Assembly: GCA_964519405.1 (NCBI GenBank)
Contig: CAZFLA010000005.1
Location: forward strand, 1 to 64,000
DNA length: 64,000 bases
Direction: 5' to 3'
Source: G963677485 sp964519405
GTDB taxonomy: Bacteria > Armatimonadota > HRBIN16
Shown: piece by piece, positions 53,408 through 61,980 of the stretch
Layout: every line of letters begins with the position of its first letter
How positions within the stretch are numbered: the stretch's first letter is position 1
Program-made: the position numbers and the translations under genes
Notes under the pieces: generated by a model
Database searches by the model: none
What the model was told of the DNA's origin: nothing
What the model saw: only the letters and a program-made list of their open reading frames with translations

Positions 53408-53806
53408 TCACCTGTTTGTTTTATGCCGAAGAACATATATCCCAAGCACCAATGCAATGGTAAGTGTTACAAACTGCACTGCCTCTTCCGCCACGAATAC
53501 CATAGGGATTTCAAAACCGTATGGACGAGGAACTTCACCCACCATGACACGCCTGATTATCCGTGTTATGTTCAAAAATGACATGAACCAACCTATGCCA
53601 ACGAGTGAAAGTGAGAGAGTGAAGGAGCCCAGCACGTTCTTGGAAACAATTCCGTAACAGATCCACCAGGTAACGCTTGCTAATGCGTAGCACAGCCAAA
53701 CTGTGAGGTGTAAAACGGAGCCAGATATATCGCCTATTGACGATAAACAACATGCCGTGAACACAATGGCCACAGCTAATAGAGAATGCATATATCTCAT
53801 CGTCAT
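53408..53806 (-). CDS. Small polytopic membrane protein, unknown
   Basis: Not recognised. 132 residues with four hydrophobic segments: SLLAVAIVFTACCLSSI, LHLTVWLCYALASVTWWICYG, FTLSLSLVGIGWFMSF and VQFVTLTIALVLGIYVL. Between the third and fourth is a polar loop (ITRIIRRVMVGEVPRPYGFE). No clear Shine-Dalgarno precedes ATG 53806. It lies 74 nt upstream of the esterase gene on the same strand, without shared function implied. The low support for its start and the lack of family match leave some doubt, though the membrane pattern is consistent over the full length. Confidence 0.55.
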   Translation of the reverse strand: MTMRYMHSLLAVAIVFTACCLSSIGDISGSVLHLTVWLCYALASVTWWICYGIVSKNVLGSFTLSLSLVGIGWFMSFLNITRIIRRVMVGEVPRPYGFEIPMVFVAEEAVQFVTLTIALVLGIYVLRHKTNR

Positions 53807-54140
53807 GGAATTGATCTTGCCTCTATTCCATATATTTAGCTCTACATAAAGGATACATTTAACTAACTATGGTAAGTATGTGATAATGGTACCCTTTTGA
53901 CCCCATACAAAATCTATGTTTTGGAAAGCTATTTCAAGAATATTTCTGTTGATGGTAATAGTTTCGCGAATTTGATGGTAATGAAGGAACGGCTTGCCCC
54001 TGTGCCATCCCGCAGGATTTAGCGAAGGCTTATCGCGGCGGCTATGTATTAGTTGACATCACGAACTATTCGGCATAGTATAATCTCATCATCATTCATA
54101 TTGCCGCTCGTAACATGTATGAGCGGAAAGTTGGAGAAAA
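53807..54140. other. 334-nt AT-rich intergenic region with the AbiE promoter and dyad
   Basis: No gene is seen. A 10-mer TGATGGTAAT occurs twice (about 53950 and 53973). Near its end, TTGACA (54053-54058) precedes TATAAT (54079-54084) with a 20-nt spacer, or TAGTAT (54076-54081) with 17. An inverted repeat CCGCTC/GAGCGG (54104-54109/54121-54126) lies between this promoter and the abiEi start, where an AbiEi-type antitoxin would bind. Confidence 0.55.
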
Positions 54141-54743
54141 TTGAATCTGCGATCTACCATAGAAGAGCTAGCCGGGAAGTTCGGTGGAGTATTTCGTACC
54201 TCTGATTTGTATACTTATGGCATCACTGCATATGATATTCAGCAACTAGTAAGGTGCAGTGTCATCCAGCGAATCAAACAGGGATACTATCGGCTTGCAC
54301 AAGATGAGGAGCAGTTATCGGAAGCCGCACAGATAGCGCAGCTATTTCCAGATGGCATCATTTGCATGTATTCTGCCCTGTTTCATTATGGGTATTCTGA
54401 CCGTACTCCGCTATTCTGGGACATCGCAATAGACAAGAACACATCCAAATCCCGTTTTAGACTCGATTACCCGCGTCTTCAACCATACTATTTGAAACCG
54501 CAACTTTTGGCCTTCGGTGTGACCGAAGCAGACTACGAGGATTGTCAGCTTCGTATTTTCGACAGGGATCGGCTGATCTGCGAGTGTGTATTCCATGAAA
54601 ACAAGCTAGACAGAGAAACATATAACAAAGCAATTCAAGGGTATGCTGCTGATCCAAAGAAAAACATACCAAACCTGCTTGAGTATGCCCAAAAACGACG
54701 AATTCTAAAGAAAGTGAAAGATAGAATTGGTGTGTGGCTATGA
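54141..54743 (+). CDS. abiEi: AbiEi-family antitoxin
   Basis: Antitoxin and autorepressor of a type IV-like toxin-antitoxin system. The N-terminal winged helix begins STIEELAGKFGGVFRTSDLYTYGITAYDIQQLVRCSVIQRIKQGYY (landmarks FRTSDL, YDIQQLV, RIKQGYY), the common N-terminal arrangement of AbiEi and similar transcriptional regulators. The C-terminal part contains the CMYSALFHYG block and ICECVFHENKLDRETYNKAIQ segment that typify the effector half. 200 residues. TTG start with GGAG 4 nt upstream. The toxin gene overlaps its stop by four bases (ATGA). The upstream dyad CCGCTC/GAGCGG is a likely operator. Confidence 0.88.
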   Translation: MNLRSTIEELAGKFGGVFRTSDLYTYGITAYDIQQLVRCSVIQRIKQGYYRLAQDEEQLSEAAQIAQLFPDGIICMYSALFHYGYSDRTPLFWDIAIDKNTSKSRFRLDYPRLQPYYLKPQLLAFGVTEADYEDCQLRIFDRDRLICECVFHENKLDRETYNKAIQGYAADPKKNIPNLLEYAQKRRILKKVKDRIGVWL

Positions 54744-55663
54744 TTGATGTTGGCGCATCGGTTCTGGCACGGTTAAAAGATAAGTCTAAGAAGACCGGTA
54801 AATCATACCAGTTGTATCTGCAGTTATTCTGCCAAGAAGGGTTCCTTTGTCGAGTATGCATGTCAAGATATGCGGACAATTTAGTGCTGAAAGGCGGTAT
54901 GTTTATCTACACTTTAACCAACTATGAAAGCAGGCCTACTGTAGATATTGATTTTCTATTACGTGCACAGCCGAATACGACCGAAGAGATACGTAGAGTT
55001 ATTGATGAAATCATCGCTGTGGATACCGGCAACAACTATATCATGCTCATACCTAACGACTATGAGATTATCTCACCGCAGCGCAAGTATAAAGGTGTTA
55101 GTTTCCAGTTGATTGGTAAGATCAAGAATACTAAGACACCGTTCAATGTTGATCTTGGTGTTGGCGATGTGATCATCCCCAATCCTCAGAAGCGAAATAT
55201 CCCTATTCAACTCGATGAATTCTCTATCCCGACACTAATGATGTATTCATTAGAAAGCACAATCGCGGAGAAGTTTGATGCTCTTTTACAGCGTATGGAA
55301 CTGACTAGTCGGATGAAAGATATCTACGACATCTACTATTTGGCTCAGACTTTCGACTTCGATGGTTGCCTGCTTCAACAAGCCATATATGAGACTTTGG
55401 CTAACCGAGGAACATATTACGAACAACATAGTTTTGAAAGGATTATTGCACTGAGCAGCAATAGAGATATAAGTACCCGTTGGCAACAATACCTTAGGAG
55501 ATCAAAACTCCCAGAGATGCAGCTTGATCAGGTCATGTTAGGTATAAGTGACTTCCTGGGGCCGATATGGAACGCTATCATCGGACAGGATGTGCTAAGT
55601 CAACATTGGCCCCCGTCAGGTCCATGGGGCAAGACCATCACATCACAACCTATCGACGAATAG
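54740..55663 (+). CDS. abiEii: AbiEii/AbiGii-family nucleotidyltransferase toxin
   Basis: Toxin with a DNA polymerase beta-type nucleotidyltransferase fold; known relatives arrest growth by adding nucleotides, for example to tRNA. Motif I is KGGMFIY (K51), followed by RPTVDIDF with metal-binding D69 and D71. Motif III/IV are AEKFDAL (K178) and RMKDIYDIYYL (K193, D194), all in place, so the enzyme looks active. ATG 54740 overlaps the antitoxin stop (ATGA); GTG 54734 is an alternative. 308 residues is normal. Such pairs function as abortive infection against phages and as plasmid or island stabilisers. No mobile-element gene is next to it. Confidence 0.9.
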   Translation: MIDVGASVLARLKDKSKKTGKSYQLYLQLFCQEGFLCRVCMSRYADNLVLKGGMFIYTLTNYESRPTVDIDFLLRAQPNTTEEIRRVIDEIIAVDTGNNYIMLIPNDYEIISPQRKYKGVSFQLIGKIKNTKTPFNVDLGVGDVIIPNPQKRNIPIQLDEFSIPTLMMYSLESTIAEKFDALLQRMELTSRMKDIYDIYYLAQTFDFDGCLLQQAIYETLANRGTYYEQHSFERIIALSSNRDISTRWQQYLRRSKLPEMQLDQVMLGISDFLGPIWNAIIGQDVLSQHWPPSGPWGKTITSQPIDE

Positions 55664-55811
55664 GATACATCAACTGATTTATGTCCGGTATATAGTTCGC
55701 GGTAAAGGATTGCATACCTCACTAATATAAGCTGTTATGCCGCAGTGTGTCTGCATTACCGCTGATTGCAGTGTTATCGGTTAGAATGTTATATAAGCAA
55801 TTACCTGGAGG

Positions 55812-57788
55812 ATGATGTTCGGCCATATGTCAACTTTGTCAACTGCCTCTAGTCGCATACGCGCACGCTCCATAGTCGTGGGGGTTCTGGGCTCAATCGC
55901 TTTATGTATCATCGTGCCGGCTGGCGAGTTAATCGCGGTAAATATCCAGATAGGCATGATGCAGTTAGCCCCGGCTTTAGTGGGACTCTTGTTCGCCGTT
56001 GTGTTTATGAACCAGATATTAGGGCGGATTTCGCCCAAAGCGAAACTTACTCCAACGGAACTCGTTGTTGCTTACCTCATCATGCTGCCCGCTCCATTCA
56101 TCAGCTCCCGTGGTTTGATGGAAAAATGGCTGCCATTGCTGGTTGGCGTGAGTTACCTCGGAAATGTAAATGGTTGGGAGAGCACCTTCTGGAAGCATAT
56201 TCATCCTTGGTTAGTACCCTGGGATACCTCTCAGAAGAGTGTAGACAAAGTTGTTAACTGGTATTACGATGGATTGCCGTTAGGGCATATGCTGCCCTGG
56301 AATGCCTGGGCAAGACCGTTAGTGTGCTGGGGAATACTCATCCTATTGGTCTATTTTTCCTATCTGTGTATCACGGTGATACTCAGACGGCAATGGGTTG
56401 AGAATGAAAAGCTGCCGTTTCCCTTGGTGCAGCTGCCTCTGGAATTAATGCTTCAGCCGGGCACCTTCTTTAAAAACCCCATGATGTGGGCGGGTTTCTG
56501 TATCTCCTTCTTCATATATGGATTGAATGGCTTTGCCCAGTGGTTTCCTAATGTGCCATCTATACCATTGGATTACAACCTAAACGAATATCTCACCACA
56601 AAGCCCTGGAATGAGGTCTGCTTCTTCCATATGTATATATCGCCAGCTGCGATAGGCTTTTTCTATTTAATGCCGACGGATCTGCTGTTCAGCTTCTGGT
56701 TCTTCTTCTTGCTGGGCAAGGGGCAAGAGGTGATTGCCGGCAGCTACGACGCTAACATCACTTCGCTGCATGCTGCTGCAGGAAATCATGTGGCTAACCA
56801 GTGTGCTGGTGCGTTTATTGTGTTAGCTATGGTGACTTTGTATAGCGCACGCCATCATCTGAGGCATGTATACAACCGAGCCATGGGGCGTGTGGCGGCG
56901 GATGCTGGAGAAGCGAACGAGATGCTGAGCTATCGTGTGGCGTTTTGGGGTTTTATCATCAGCTTTGTGTTGATCATGGCATGGTGCATATTCTTTGGCA
57001 TGAGTTGGTGGGTCGCATTCCTGCAGTTTGGCATCTTCTTGGTTGTGCAGGCACTGATCATGGCTCGCACGACGGCAGAAGGCGGCTTGTTGATAACTGA
57101 GGGTGCCTTTACGCCTTCTGATATCTATACATTAGGTAACAGGGGAATGCTAAACCCGCGCAGCCTTACGATGATCTCTTTCCTTGATGGTTTATACACC
57201 CGCGATACCCGCGGTTTATGGCTGACCGGCATGATGGATAGCCAGAAAATCGCCGAACAGGCGCAGATCAACAGCCGCCGTATGCTGAAGATAGTGGTGG
57301 GAAGCACGCTTCTAGCCGTTGCCGCGGCGCTTTACATACAGCTCACGCTTGTCTATCATAGGGGCGGCAACGCGCTGTATCCCTACCTCATGAAGCAGGC
57401 GCCGACCCAGTTCTTCAGGGAAAACAGCGGCATCATGACGGGTGTGATGGCTGACCCCAATCAGCTGCCTATCAATGCGATGTGGATTACGGTAGGGGGC
57501 ATCGTGTGCGCCGTGCTTAGCTACTGTCGTTTGAGTATTCCGGGATTTCCACTGCATCCCTTGGGTTATTGCATGACGGCGACATGGGGTGTAGTGGTGT
57601 TTTGGTTCAGCATGTTTATTGCTTGGCTCATCAAGACCCCGCTTGTACATTACGGCGGCATGAAAGCATTCCGCACAATGCGCCCGCTGTTTTTGGGCTT
57701 GGTGTTTGGTGAGTTCCTTAGCGCCTGTCTTTGGAGTGTGTTTAGCTGGTTTGTGAAAGCACCCACTCCGGTGTTCCCCTGGCCGTAG
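55812..57788 (+). CDS. DUF6785-like polytopic membrane protein
   Basis: Large integral membrane protein, 658 residues and about 14 hydrophobic segments, of a type common in Armatimonadetes and Planctomycetes (DUF6785/6784-like), distantly similar to oligopeptide-transporter layouts. Landmarks: LTPTELVVAYLIMLPAPFISSRGLMEK, the polar loop HIHPWLVPWDTSQKSVDKVVNWYYDG (landmark PWLVPWD), LRRQWVENEKLPFPLVQLPLELM and the later ARTTAEGGLLITEGAFTPSD. The function is not known; a transporter is the best guess. GGAGG is only one base before ATG 55812; ATG 55815 or 55827 may be used. A gene-end hairpin follows at 57794. Confidence 0.78.
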   Translation: MMFGHMSTLSTASSRIRARSIVVGVLGSIALCIIVPAGELIAVNIQIGMMQLAPALVGLLFAVVFMNQILGRISPKAKLTPTELVVAYLIMLPAPFISSRGLMEKWLPLLVGVSYLGNVNGWESTFWKHIHPWLVPWDTSQKSVDKVVNWYYDGLPLGHMLPWNAWARPLVCWGILILLVYFSYLCITVILRRQWVENEKLPFPLVQLPLELMLQPGTFFKNPMMWAGFCISFFIYGLNGFAQWFPNVPSIPLDYNLNEYLTTKPWNEVCFFHMYISPAAIGFFYLMPTDLLFSFWFFFLLGKGQEVIAGSYDANITSLHAAAGNHVANQCAGAFIVLAMVTLYSARHHLRHVYNRAMGRVAADAGEANEMLSYRVAFWGFIISFVLIMAWCIFFGMSWWVAFLQFGIFLVVQALIMARTTAEGGLLITEGAFTPSDIYTLGNRGMLNPRSLTMISFLDGLYTRDTRGLWLTGMMDSQKIAEQAQINSRRMLKIVVGSTLLAVAAALYIQLTLVYHRGGNALYPYLMKQAPTQFFRENSGIMTGVMADPNQLPINAMWITVGGIVCAVLSYCRLSIPGFPLHPLGYCMTATWGVVVFWFSMFIAWLIKTPLVHYGGMKAFRTMRPLFLGLVFGEFLSACLWSVFSWFVKAPTPVFPWP

Positions 57789-57793
57789 AGTTC

Positions 57794-57826
57794 ATGGCGG
57801 ATATGGATCGGTTCCATATCCGCCAT
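57794..57826 (+). terminator. Terminator hairpin
   Basis: Perfect 14-bp stem ATGGCGGATATGGA/TCCATATCCGCCAT with a 5-nt loop (TCGGT), followed after 7 nt by TTTTA. It separates the DUF6785-like gene from the next operon. Confidence 0.75.
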
Positions 57827-57891
57827 ACGCGCATTTTATGCATTCAAGCAACCCAATCACGCCGCGATACACGAAAATAACAGGTAGAATG

Positions 57892-57920
57892 TTGACAGGT
57901 TCTTGCTTTGATTTTAAAAT
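57892..57920 (+). promoter_or_regulatory. Near-consensus sigma-70 promoter of the 57.9-64 kb operon
   Basis: TTGACA (57892-57897), 17-nt spacer, TAAAAT (57915-57920). Transcription would start near 57927, about 31 nt before the ATG at 57958, leaving a short leader with GGAG. It is the best promoter seen in the window. Confidence 0.8.
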
Positions 57921-57957
57921 GACTTTGATGGTCATATAAATCACCTTGGAGCGTTTG

Positions 57958-58404
57958 ATGTCGCAAGACCGCGTGGTACCGCCTCCAATGCAATGGCATG
58001 TACATCTTTATGCGCAGCAGCGCGATAAGGCACTGCCACTGGTGTGCAGCAGCTTAGTCGCCAGCATTTTGGCAGGGTATGCGCTGCATCAAGTTTTCCT
58101 GGGTGTTTTAGCATTCATCCTACTGTTTATGTCTACACGTGATTACTGGCTGCCGGTGCGATATTGGCTTGACGAAAATGGGGCGCACATGTCCACATTT
58201 TTGGCTAGATATGATATTGCATGGAGTCGAGTGAAGTATATATCCGCCACTGATGACGGCCGACTGCGGCTTAGCTCTGTACCGAGAACCTCACGTCTAG
58301 CACCATTTCGCGGCGTTGAACTGCGGATGCCGCCCGAACGGCAAAAGGTGATGCAAGCCATCAAGCAGTGGAGGGAAACATGTGGCTCGAAGACACCGAG
58401 CTAA
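57958..58404 (+). CDS. Small membrane protein with PH-like domain, unknown
   Basis: Not recognised as a named family. Two adjacent hydrophobic segments (ALPLVCSSLVASILAGYAL and VFLGVLAFILLFMS; residues about 25-60) precede a basic soluble part of 85 residues. That part has the strand pattern YWLDENGAHMSTFLARYDIAWSRVKYI, recalling bacterial PH-like domains that follow membrane hairpins. 148 residues. ATG 57958 with GGAG 6-7 nt upstream is preferred over TTG 57946. It is the first gene after the near-consensus promoter, so it heads the operon of membrane proteins. The next gene begins inside its end. Confidence 0.65.
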   Translation: MSQDRVVPPPMQWHVHLYAQQRDKALPLVCSSLVASILAGYALHQVFLGVLAFILLFMSTRDYWLPVRYWLDENGAHMSTFLARYDIAWSRVKYISATDDGRLRLSSVPRTSRLAPFRGVELRMPPERQKVMQAIKQWRETCGSKTPS

Positions 58405-58703
58405 GCGCGGATGAAGCCAACTGGCTTGTTGAGCGTATAGCCCACCAGGTGGTGAAGCGGGGTCTGGCAGTGCCGACGACACTGTTGCTGGAGATGCATG
58501 CACCTATCCATATGCTGGGCAGCAGTGCTGTTGCGGTGTTGATGCCTGTGCTTGGTCCTGTATTTGGACCAGAGCAGATTAATAGATACCGACTGTTTCT
58601 AGAGAAACGAGAAAATATCGAGATGCTAGTTGATCGGATACAGCAGTTGGCAGATAATCCTGCCGAGGTATCTGAGAAACCATCGCACGCGGAACCGCAG
58701 TAA
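58380..58703 (+). CDS. Small soluble protein, unknown
   Basis: No family recognised. 107 residues, mostly helical, without a signal peptide. Landmarks are WLEDTELSADEANWLVERIA, a central hydrophobic stretch APIHMLGSSAVAVLMPVLGPVFG long enough to lie in or on a membrane, and an acidic tail. The start ATG 58380 has GGAGGG 5 nt upstream and overlaps the end of the previous gene by 25 nt in another frame. The overlap and spacing to the next gene (23 nt) place it in the operon; its role is unknown. Confidence 0.6.
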   Translation: MWLEDTELSADEANWLVERIAHQVVKRGLAVPTTLLLEMHAPIHMLGSSAVAVLMPVLGPVFGPEQINRYRLFLEKRENIEMLVDRIQQLADNPAEVSEKPSHAEPQ

Positions 58704-58726
58704 AATCATCTCCTTAGGGGTATCAT

Positions 58727-59542
58727 ATGCAGCATGCCGATCAAAACTGGCTGGCGATTATCATTTTTGAAGTTTTCATCGCAGCCGTGATTCTGTATCG
58801 CATTTTTTCTGCAAAAAAGGGTAAGCAATTATGGATTCGCCGCATTCCTGGGTTGAATGCTGTTGAAGAAGCTATCGGCCGGGCTACCGAAATGGGCAAA
58901 CCGGTGGTGATGATACCGGGTATCAGCGGCTTCGACGTGGTGACTTTACAAGCCCTTACGATTTTTAGCTACATTACCCGCAAAACAGCTCGCTTTGGCA
59001 ATGCGATTCACCTGCCTGTTATCGACGCGACGGTATTAACTGTGGCTGAGGAAGTGCTTAGGAACGCTTATGAAAGCGAAGGGGTGCCTGAACGCTTTAA
59101 CCCCGATACCGTGCAGTTTCTTAGCGAACGTCAGTTTGCTTATGCAAGTGGTGTTGCTGGGATGATACAGCGTGAAAAGGCGGCGGCTATCTTCATGTTT
59201 GGCTCGTTCTTCGCGGAATCATTGATCTTTGCGGAGTCTGGCAATCATGTGGGAGCCATACAGATTGCAGGTACCGACAGCACAACTCAGGTTCCCTTCT
59301 TTATTGCGGCCTGCGACTATACCATCATTGGCGACGAGTTCTACGCCGCATCGGCATATCTTTCCAGAGAACCCACTCTGCTGGGAAGTCTTGTTGGACA
59401 GGACTTCGGCAAGCTGATGCTGATGATTATTGTGGTGTTGGGTGTTATTGCTGCGACACTGGTGCCCGCGGTTCCGCCGGATTCGGGCTTTGGACATTTC
59501 TTGCAATCTTTCATGAAACTTTTTAGCGTGAACGCTGGTTAG
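58727..59542 (+). CDS. Membrane-anchored protein A of the novel operon (DUF6754-like)
   Basis: Probably the family catalogued as DUF6754; function unknown. An N-terminal helix (WLAIIIFEVFIAAVILYRIF) and a C-terminal helix (LMLMIIVVLGVIAATLVP) bracket a soluble domain of about 180 residues. The domain follows an alternating alpha/beta pattern: GKPVVMIPG, GNAIHLPVIDATVLTVAEEV, KAAAIFMFGSFFAESLIFAE and GAIQIAGTDSTTQVPFFIAA (landmarks). The same order of blocks is found in the 60388 gene product, including Y-x-x-x-x..G(Q/A)xx(F/W)G before the last helix, so they look like distant paralogues. Start ATG 58727 with TAGGGG upstream; 271 residues. The next gene is 8 nt away. Confidence 0.72.
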   Translation: MQHADQNWLAIIIFEVFIAAVILYRIFSAKKGKQLWIRRIPGLNAVEEAIGRATEMGKPVVMIPGISGFDVVTLQALTIFSYITRKTARFGNAIHLPVIDATVLTVAEEVLRNAYESEGVPERFNPDTVQFLSERQFAYASGVAGMIQREKAAAIFMFGSFFAESLIFAESGNHVGAIQIAGTDSTTQVPFFIAACDYTIIGDEFYAASAYLSREPTLLGSLVGQDFGKLMLMIIVVLGVIAATLVPAVPPDSGFGHFLQSFMKLFSVNAG

Positions 59543-59550
59543 GGGAATAT

Positions 59551-60387
59551 ATGAACAGTCTCTTTACTCCGCGTCACGGTTGGCATCTCGCTGAAGCACT
59601 TATAATATCAATAGCGATCTGGGCCATACTACTTGCCGTGATGAGCGTGATATCGTCGAAGGCGCGAAAGACGATCATTGCATTATTAACTTTCCTTAGC
59701 GGGTTGTATTTCGCTTTGGAATTCTTCTTACCCACCTGCCACGAAGCCAATGGATGCGGGCCCATCAAACAAGGCGAAAACATCCTCAGCTCGTATATCG
59801 TGCCGATTAGTGACTTCGCTCGTGTGATGGGTGGTATGACCATCGCGGTGGGCATCTGGGGATTGCTCAGGGTTCACGGACGAAATGTGGCGAAACTTCG
59901 TAAGGGCTGGTATAACAGCCTAGCATTGATACTGTCTATTGCCATCATCACTGCTGTTGGACTGATGCAGCAATACTGCAAGGGTGAAGGTACCCTCAAG
60001 TTTGCGAACGGCGCATGGGATCTGCTGTTTACAGGCATGCTGGTGAGCATGGATGCCAGTATGTATTCCCTGATCGCCTTCTATATCGTCAGCGCATCTT
60101 ACCGAGCGTTTCGCATACGATCAACCGAAGCCACTATCCTCATGATTACGGCATTCATGGTGATGCTTGGTGCGATACCTTTAGGTAATATACTAACGGC
60201 TTGGATCCCAACCGATAGCCACTTCGCGTTTATGCGGGTGGAAGTTATCAAGCAGTGGATTATGGAAGTGGTGAACTCAGCGGCGCTGAGGGGTGTTGGT
60301 TTTGGTTTAAGTATCGGCGGGTTGGCTATTGCAATGCGCCTTTGGCTGAGCCTGGAGCGTGGTGCATACTACGATGCGGAGGTCTAG
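59551..60387 (+). CDS. Polytopic membrane protein B of the novel operon
   Basis: No family recognised. 278 residues with about seven hydrophobic segments, starting with LAEALIISIAIWAILLAVMSV and TIIALLTFLSGLYFALEFFL. Between helices two and three lies the polar loop PTCHEANGCGPIKQGENIL with two cysteines that could form a disulfide. Later segments include MDASMYSLIAFYIVSASYRAFRIR and the closing GVGFGLSIGGLAIAMRLWL. It begins 8 nt after protein A with its own AGGGGA and touches the next gene exactly (stop 60387, start 60388). It looks like the membrane partner of protein A (inference). Confidence 0.65.
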   Translation: MNSLFTPRHGWHLAEALIISIAIWAILLAVMSVISSKARKTIIALLTFLSGLYFALEFFLPTCHEANGCGPIKQGENILSSYIVPISDFARVMGGMTIAVGIWGLLRVHGRNVAKLRKGWYNSLALILSIAIITAVGLMQQYCKGEGTLKFANGAWDLLFTGMLVSMDASMYSLIAFYIVSASYRAFRIRSTEATILMITAFMVMLGAIPLGNILTAWIPTDSHFAFMRVEVIKQWIMEVVNSAALRGVGFGLSIGGLAIAMRLWLSLERGAYYDAEV

Positions 60388-61239
60388 GTGATGGTCAACA
60401 AACAAAGTAATATATGGAACAAGATGCAAAACATCGACCGTCGGTATCTGTATGTGTTACTGATGATCATCATGCTGATACCCATGTTCATGAAGATACC
60501 GCTGCCAATGTTTGTTACGAACAGCACCCAGATGGCATACAACACGGTGGAACAGCTGCCTGATAACGGCTTTGCTCTCATCGACTGCTGTTGGACTGGC
60601 AGCTCTCAGGCGGAAAACCGGCCTCAGACCGAAGCGTTAATCCGGCACTTGATGAAGCGTGGTATTCGGGTGTGCATCTTCTCAACCGACCCGGTTGGAG
60701 CTACCTATAGCTGGACGGTAGCGAAAAACATCGCTAAAGATTACCACTACCAATACGGCACGCAGTGGGTGCATCTGGGCTGGATGCAGCAGCCAGCGAT
60801 CGTCGCTAAGGCATTGAAATATGATGTACAAGGCGCACTAGATAAAGACCGGTTTGGCACTCCATGCAGCAAACTGCCCATCTTCAAGGGTGTGACATCC
60901 ATTAAGAACGTGGATTATCTTGCTGAGGTCACTGCCACTGCAATGTATCAACTGTGGATTGGCCTTCTGGTGAAATCAACGCCAAACCTAAAATATGTAT
61001 GCGGCCTTACCGCGGTGATGGCGCCGGAGAGTTACCCGTTATTACAGAGCGGCCAGATCAACGGTGTGCTTGAGGGTATGAAAGGTGCCGCCGAATATGA
61101 AAAACTCATTGGCACCAGGGGATCGGCGACAGCCGCGATGGGCGCTGTGAGTTGGGGGCATGTTTTAATAATGGTGTTGATTGTGTTGGGTAACATTGGT
61201 TATATCGCACAAAAACGCCAAGGGCAAAAGGGGAACTAA
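60388..61239 (+). CDS. Membrane-anchored protein C of the novel operon, likely paralogue of protein A
   Basis: Unknown function. An N-terminal helix (YLYVLLMIIMLIPMFMK) and C-terminal helix (VLIMVLIVLGNIGYI) flank a soluble domain of about 190 residues. The domain pattern is GFALIDCCWTGSS, KRGIRVCIFSTDPVGATYSW, TATAMYQLWIGLLVKSTPNL and VCGLTAVMAPESYPLLQ, parallel to protein A. The last stretch AAEYEKLIGTRG...GAVSWGHVLIM resembles AASAYLSREPTLL..GQDFGKLMLM in A. GGAGGTC precedes GTG 60388, with ATG 60391 also possible. 283 residues. The gene directly abuts B and is 3 nt from D. An A-C heterodimer is an attractive idea but not proven. Confidence 0.68.
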   Translation: MMVNKQSNIWNKMQNIDRRYLYVLLMIIMLIPMFMKIPLPMFVTNSTQMAYNTVEQLPDNGFALIDCCWTGSSQAENRPQTEALIRHLMKRGIRVCIFSTDPVGATYSWTVAKNIAKDYHYQYGTQWVHLGWMQQPAIVAKALKYDVQGALDKDRFGTPCSKLPIFKGVTSIKNVDYLAEVTATAMYQLWIGLLVKSTPNLKYVCGLTAVMAPESYPLLQSGQINGVLEGMKGAAEYEKLIGTRGSATAAMGAVSWGHVLIMVLIVLGNIGYIAQKRQGQKGN

Positions 61240-61242
61240 GCC

Positions 61243-61980
61243 ATGTTGATAATAGCAGCACTTCATCCTGATGCCTGGTTAACCGCCATACATAACATGT
61301 TTGTGATGCCTCATGGCGGGTTGAACATGGGCGGTATCAGCACCATCATCGCCATGATCTGCACTCTGGCGATTTTTTCGCTGGTGTTTCGTGAAAATGC
61401 CTTCTACCGGTTCTTTGAGCATATCTATATCGGCTTGGCGGCAGGATATTCCCTGCAGATCGTCATTCGTGAGATCATAGATCCGTTGTTCTTCAAGCCT
61501 GTGTTTATAGAAGGCAAGTGGTGGGGCATTTTTGCGGCGTTAGGTGGCGTGATGTTCTACTTTGTATACAGTAAGAAGCTGAACTGGATCAGCCGTATAC
61601 CAATAGGTATCTTCATGGGCATGAGTGCAGGGCAGATTTTTCAGATCTACTCAAACACGATGTTCCCGCAGTTGGAGAAGTCGTTCCTTCCGCTTAATCC
61701 CCATGCCATAAACGACACAGGCGCAGCCATTGGGTGGGCTGGTGTCGTCAATAACTTGATATATGTGATTGTCTTGCTGGCCGTGATGACTTACTTCTTC
61801 TTCAGCTTTAAGCAGGAGAACCGCGTTGTTAAGTTCAGCGCGAAGAGCGGCCGGATGCTGCTGATGATTGCTTTTGGAGCTCTTTTTGGGTCGACCATCA
61901 TGGCACGACTGTCGCTGCTGTATGATCGGCTTTACTTCCTGGCCATAGATGGACTACACCTAGACAAACTCATAAAATGA
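61243..61980 (+). CDS. Polytopic membrane protein D of the novel operon
   Basis: No family recognised. 245 residues with six or seven hydrophobic segments. Landmarks: STIIAMICTLAIFSLVF, the amphipathic ENAFYRFFEHIYIGLAAGYSLQ, WWGIFAALGGVMFYFVY, RIPIGIFMGMSAGQIFQ, VVNNLIYVIVLLAVMTYFFF and LLMIAFGALFGSTIMARLSLL. The GGLNMGGIS loop and GMSAGQ are glycine-rich turns that may line a pore or substrate path. Start ATG 61243 with AAGGGGA 8 nt upstream. Its TGA overlaps the NlpC/P60 start by four bases. Together with B it could form the membrane body of a complex held by A and C. Confidence 0.65.
   Translation: MLIIAALHPDAWLTAIHNMFVMPHGGLNMGGISTIIAMICTLAIFSLVFRENAFYRFFEHIYIGLAAGYSLQIVIREIIDPLFFKPVFIEGKWWGIFAALGGVMFYFVYSKKLNWISRIPIGIFMGMSAGQIFQIYSNTMFPQLEKSFLPLNPHAINDTGAAIGWAGVVNNLIYVIVLLAVMTYFFFSFKQENRVVKFSAKSGRMLLMIAFGALFGSTIMARLSLLYDRLYFLAIDGLHLDKLIK

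Noticed and set aside
53950..53982. Direct repeat TGATGGTAAT before abiEi as an attachment site
   Set aside because: Only ten bases, close together, without an integrase or a tRNA nearby.
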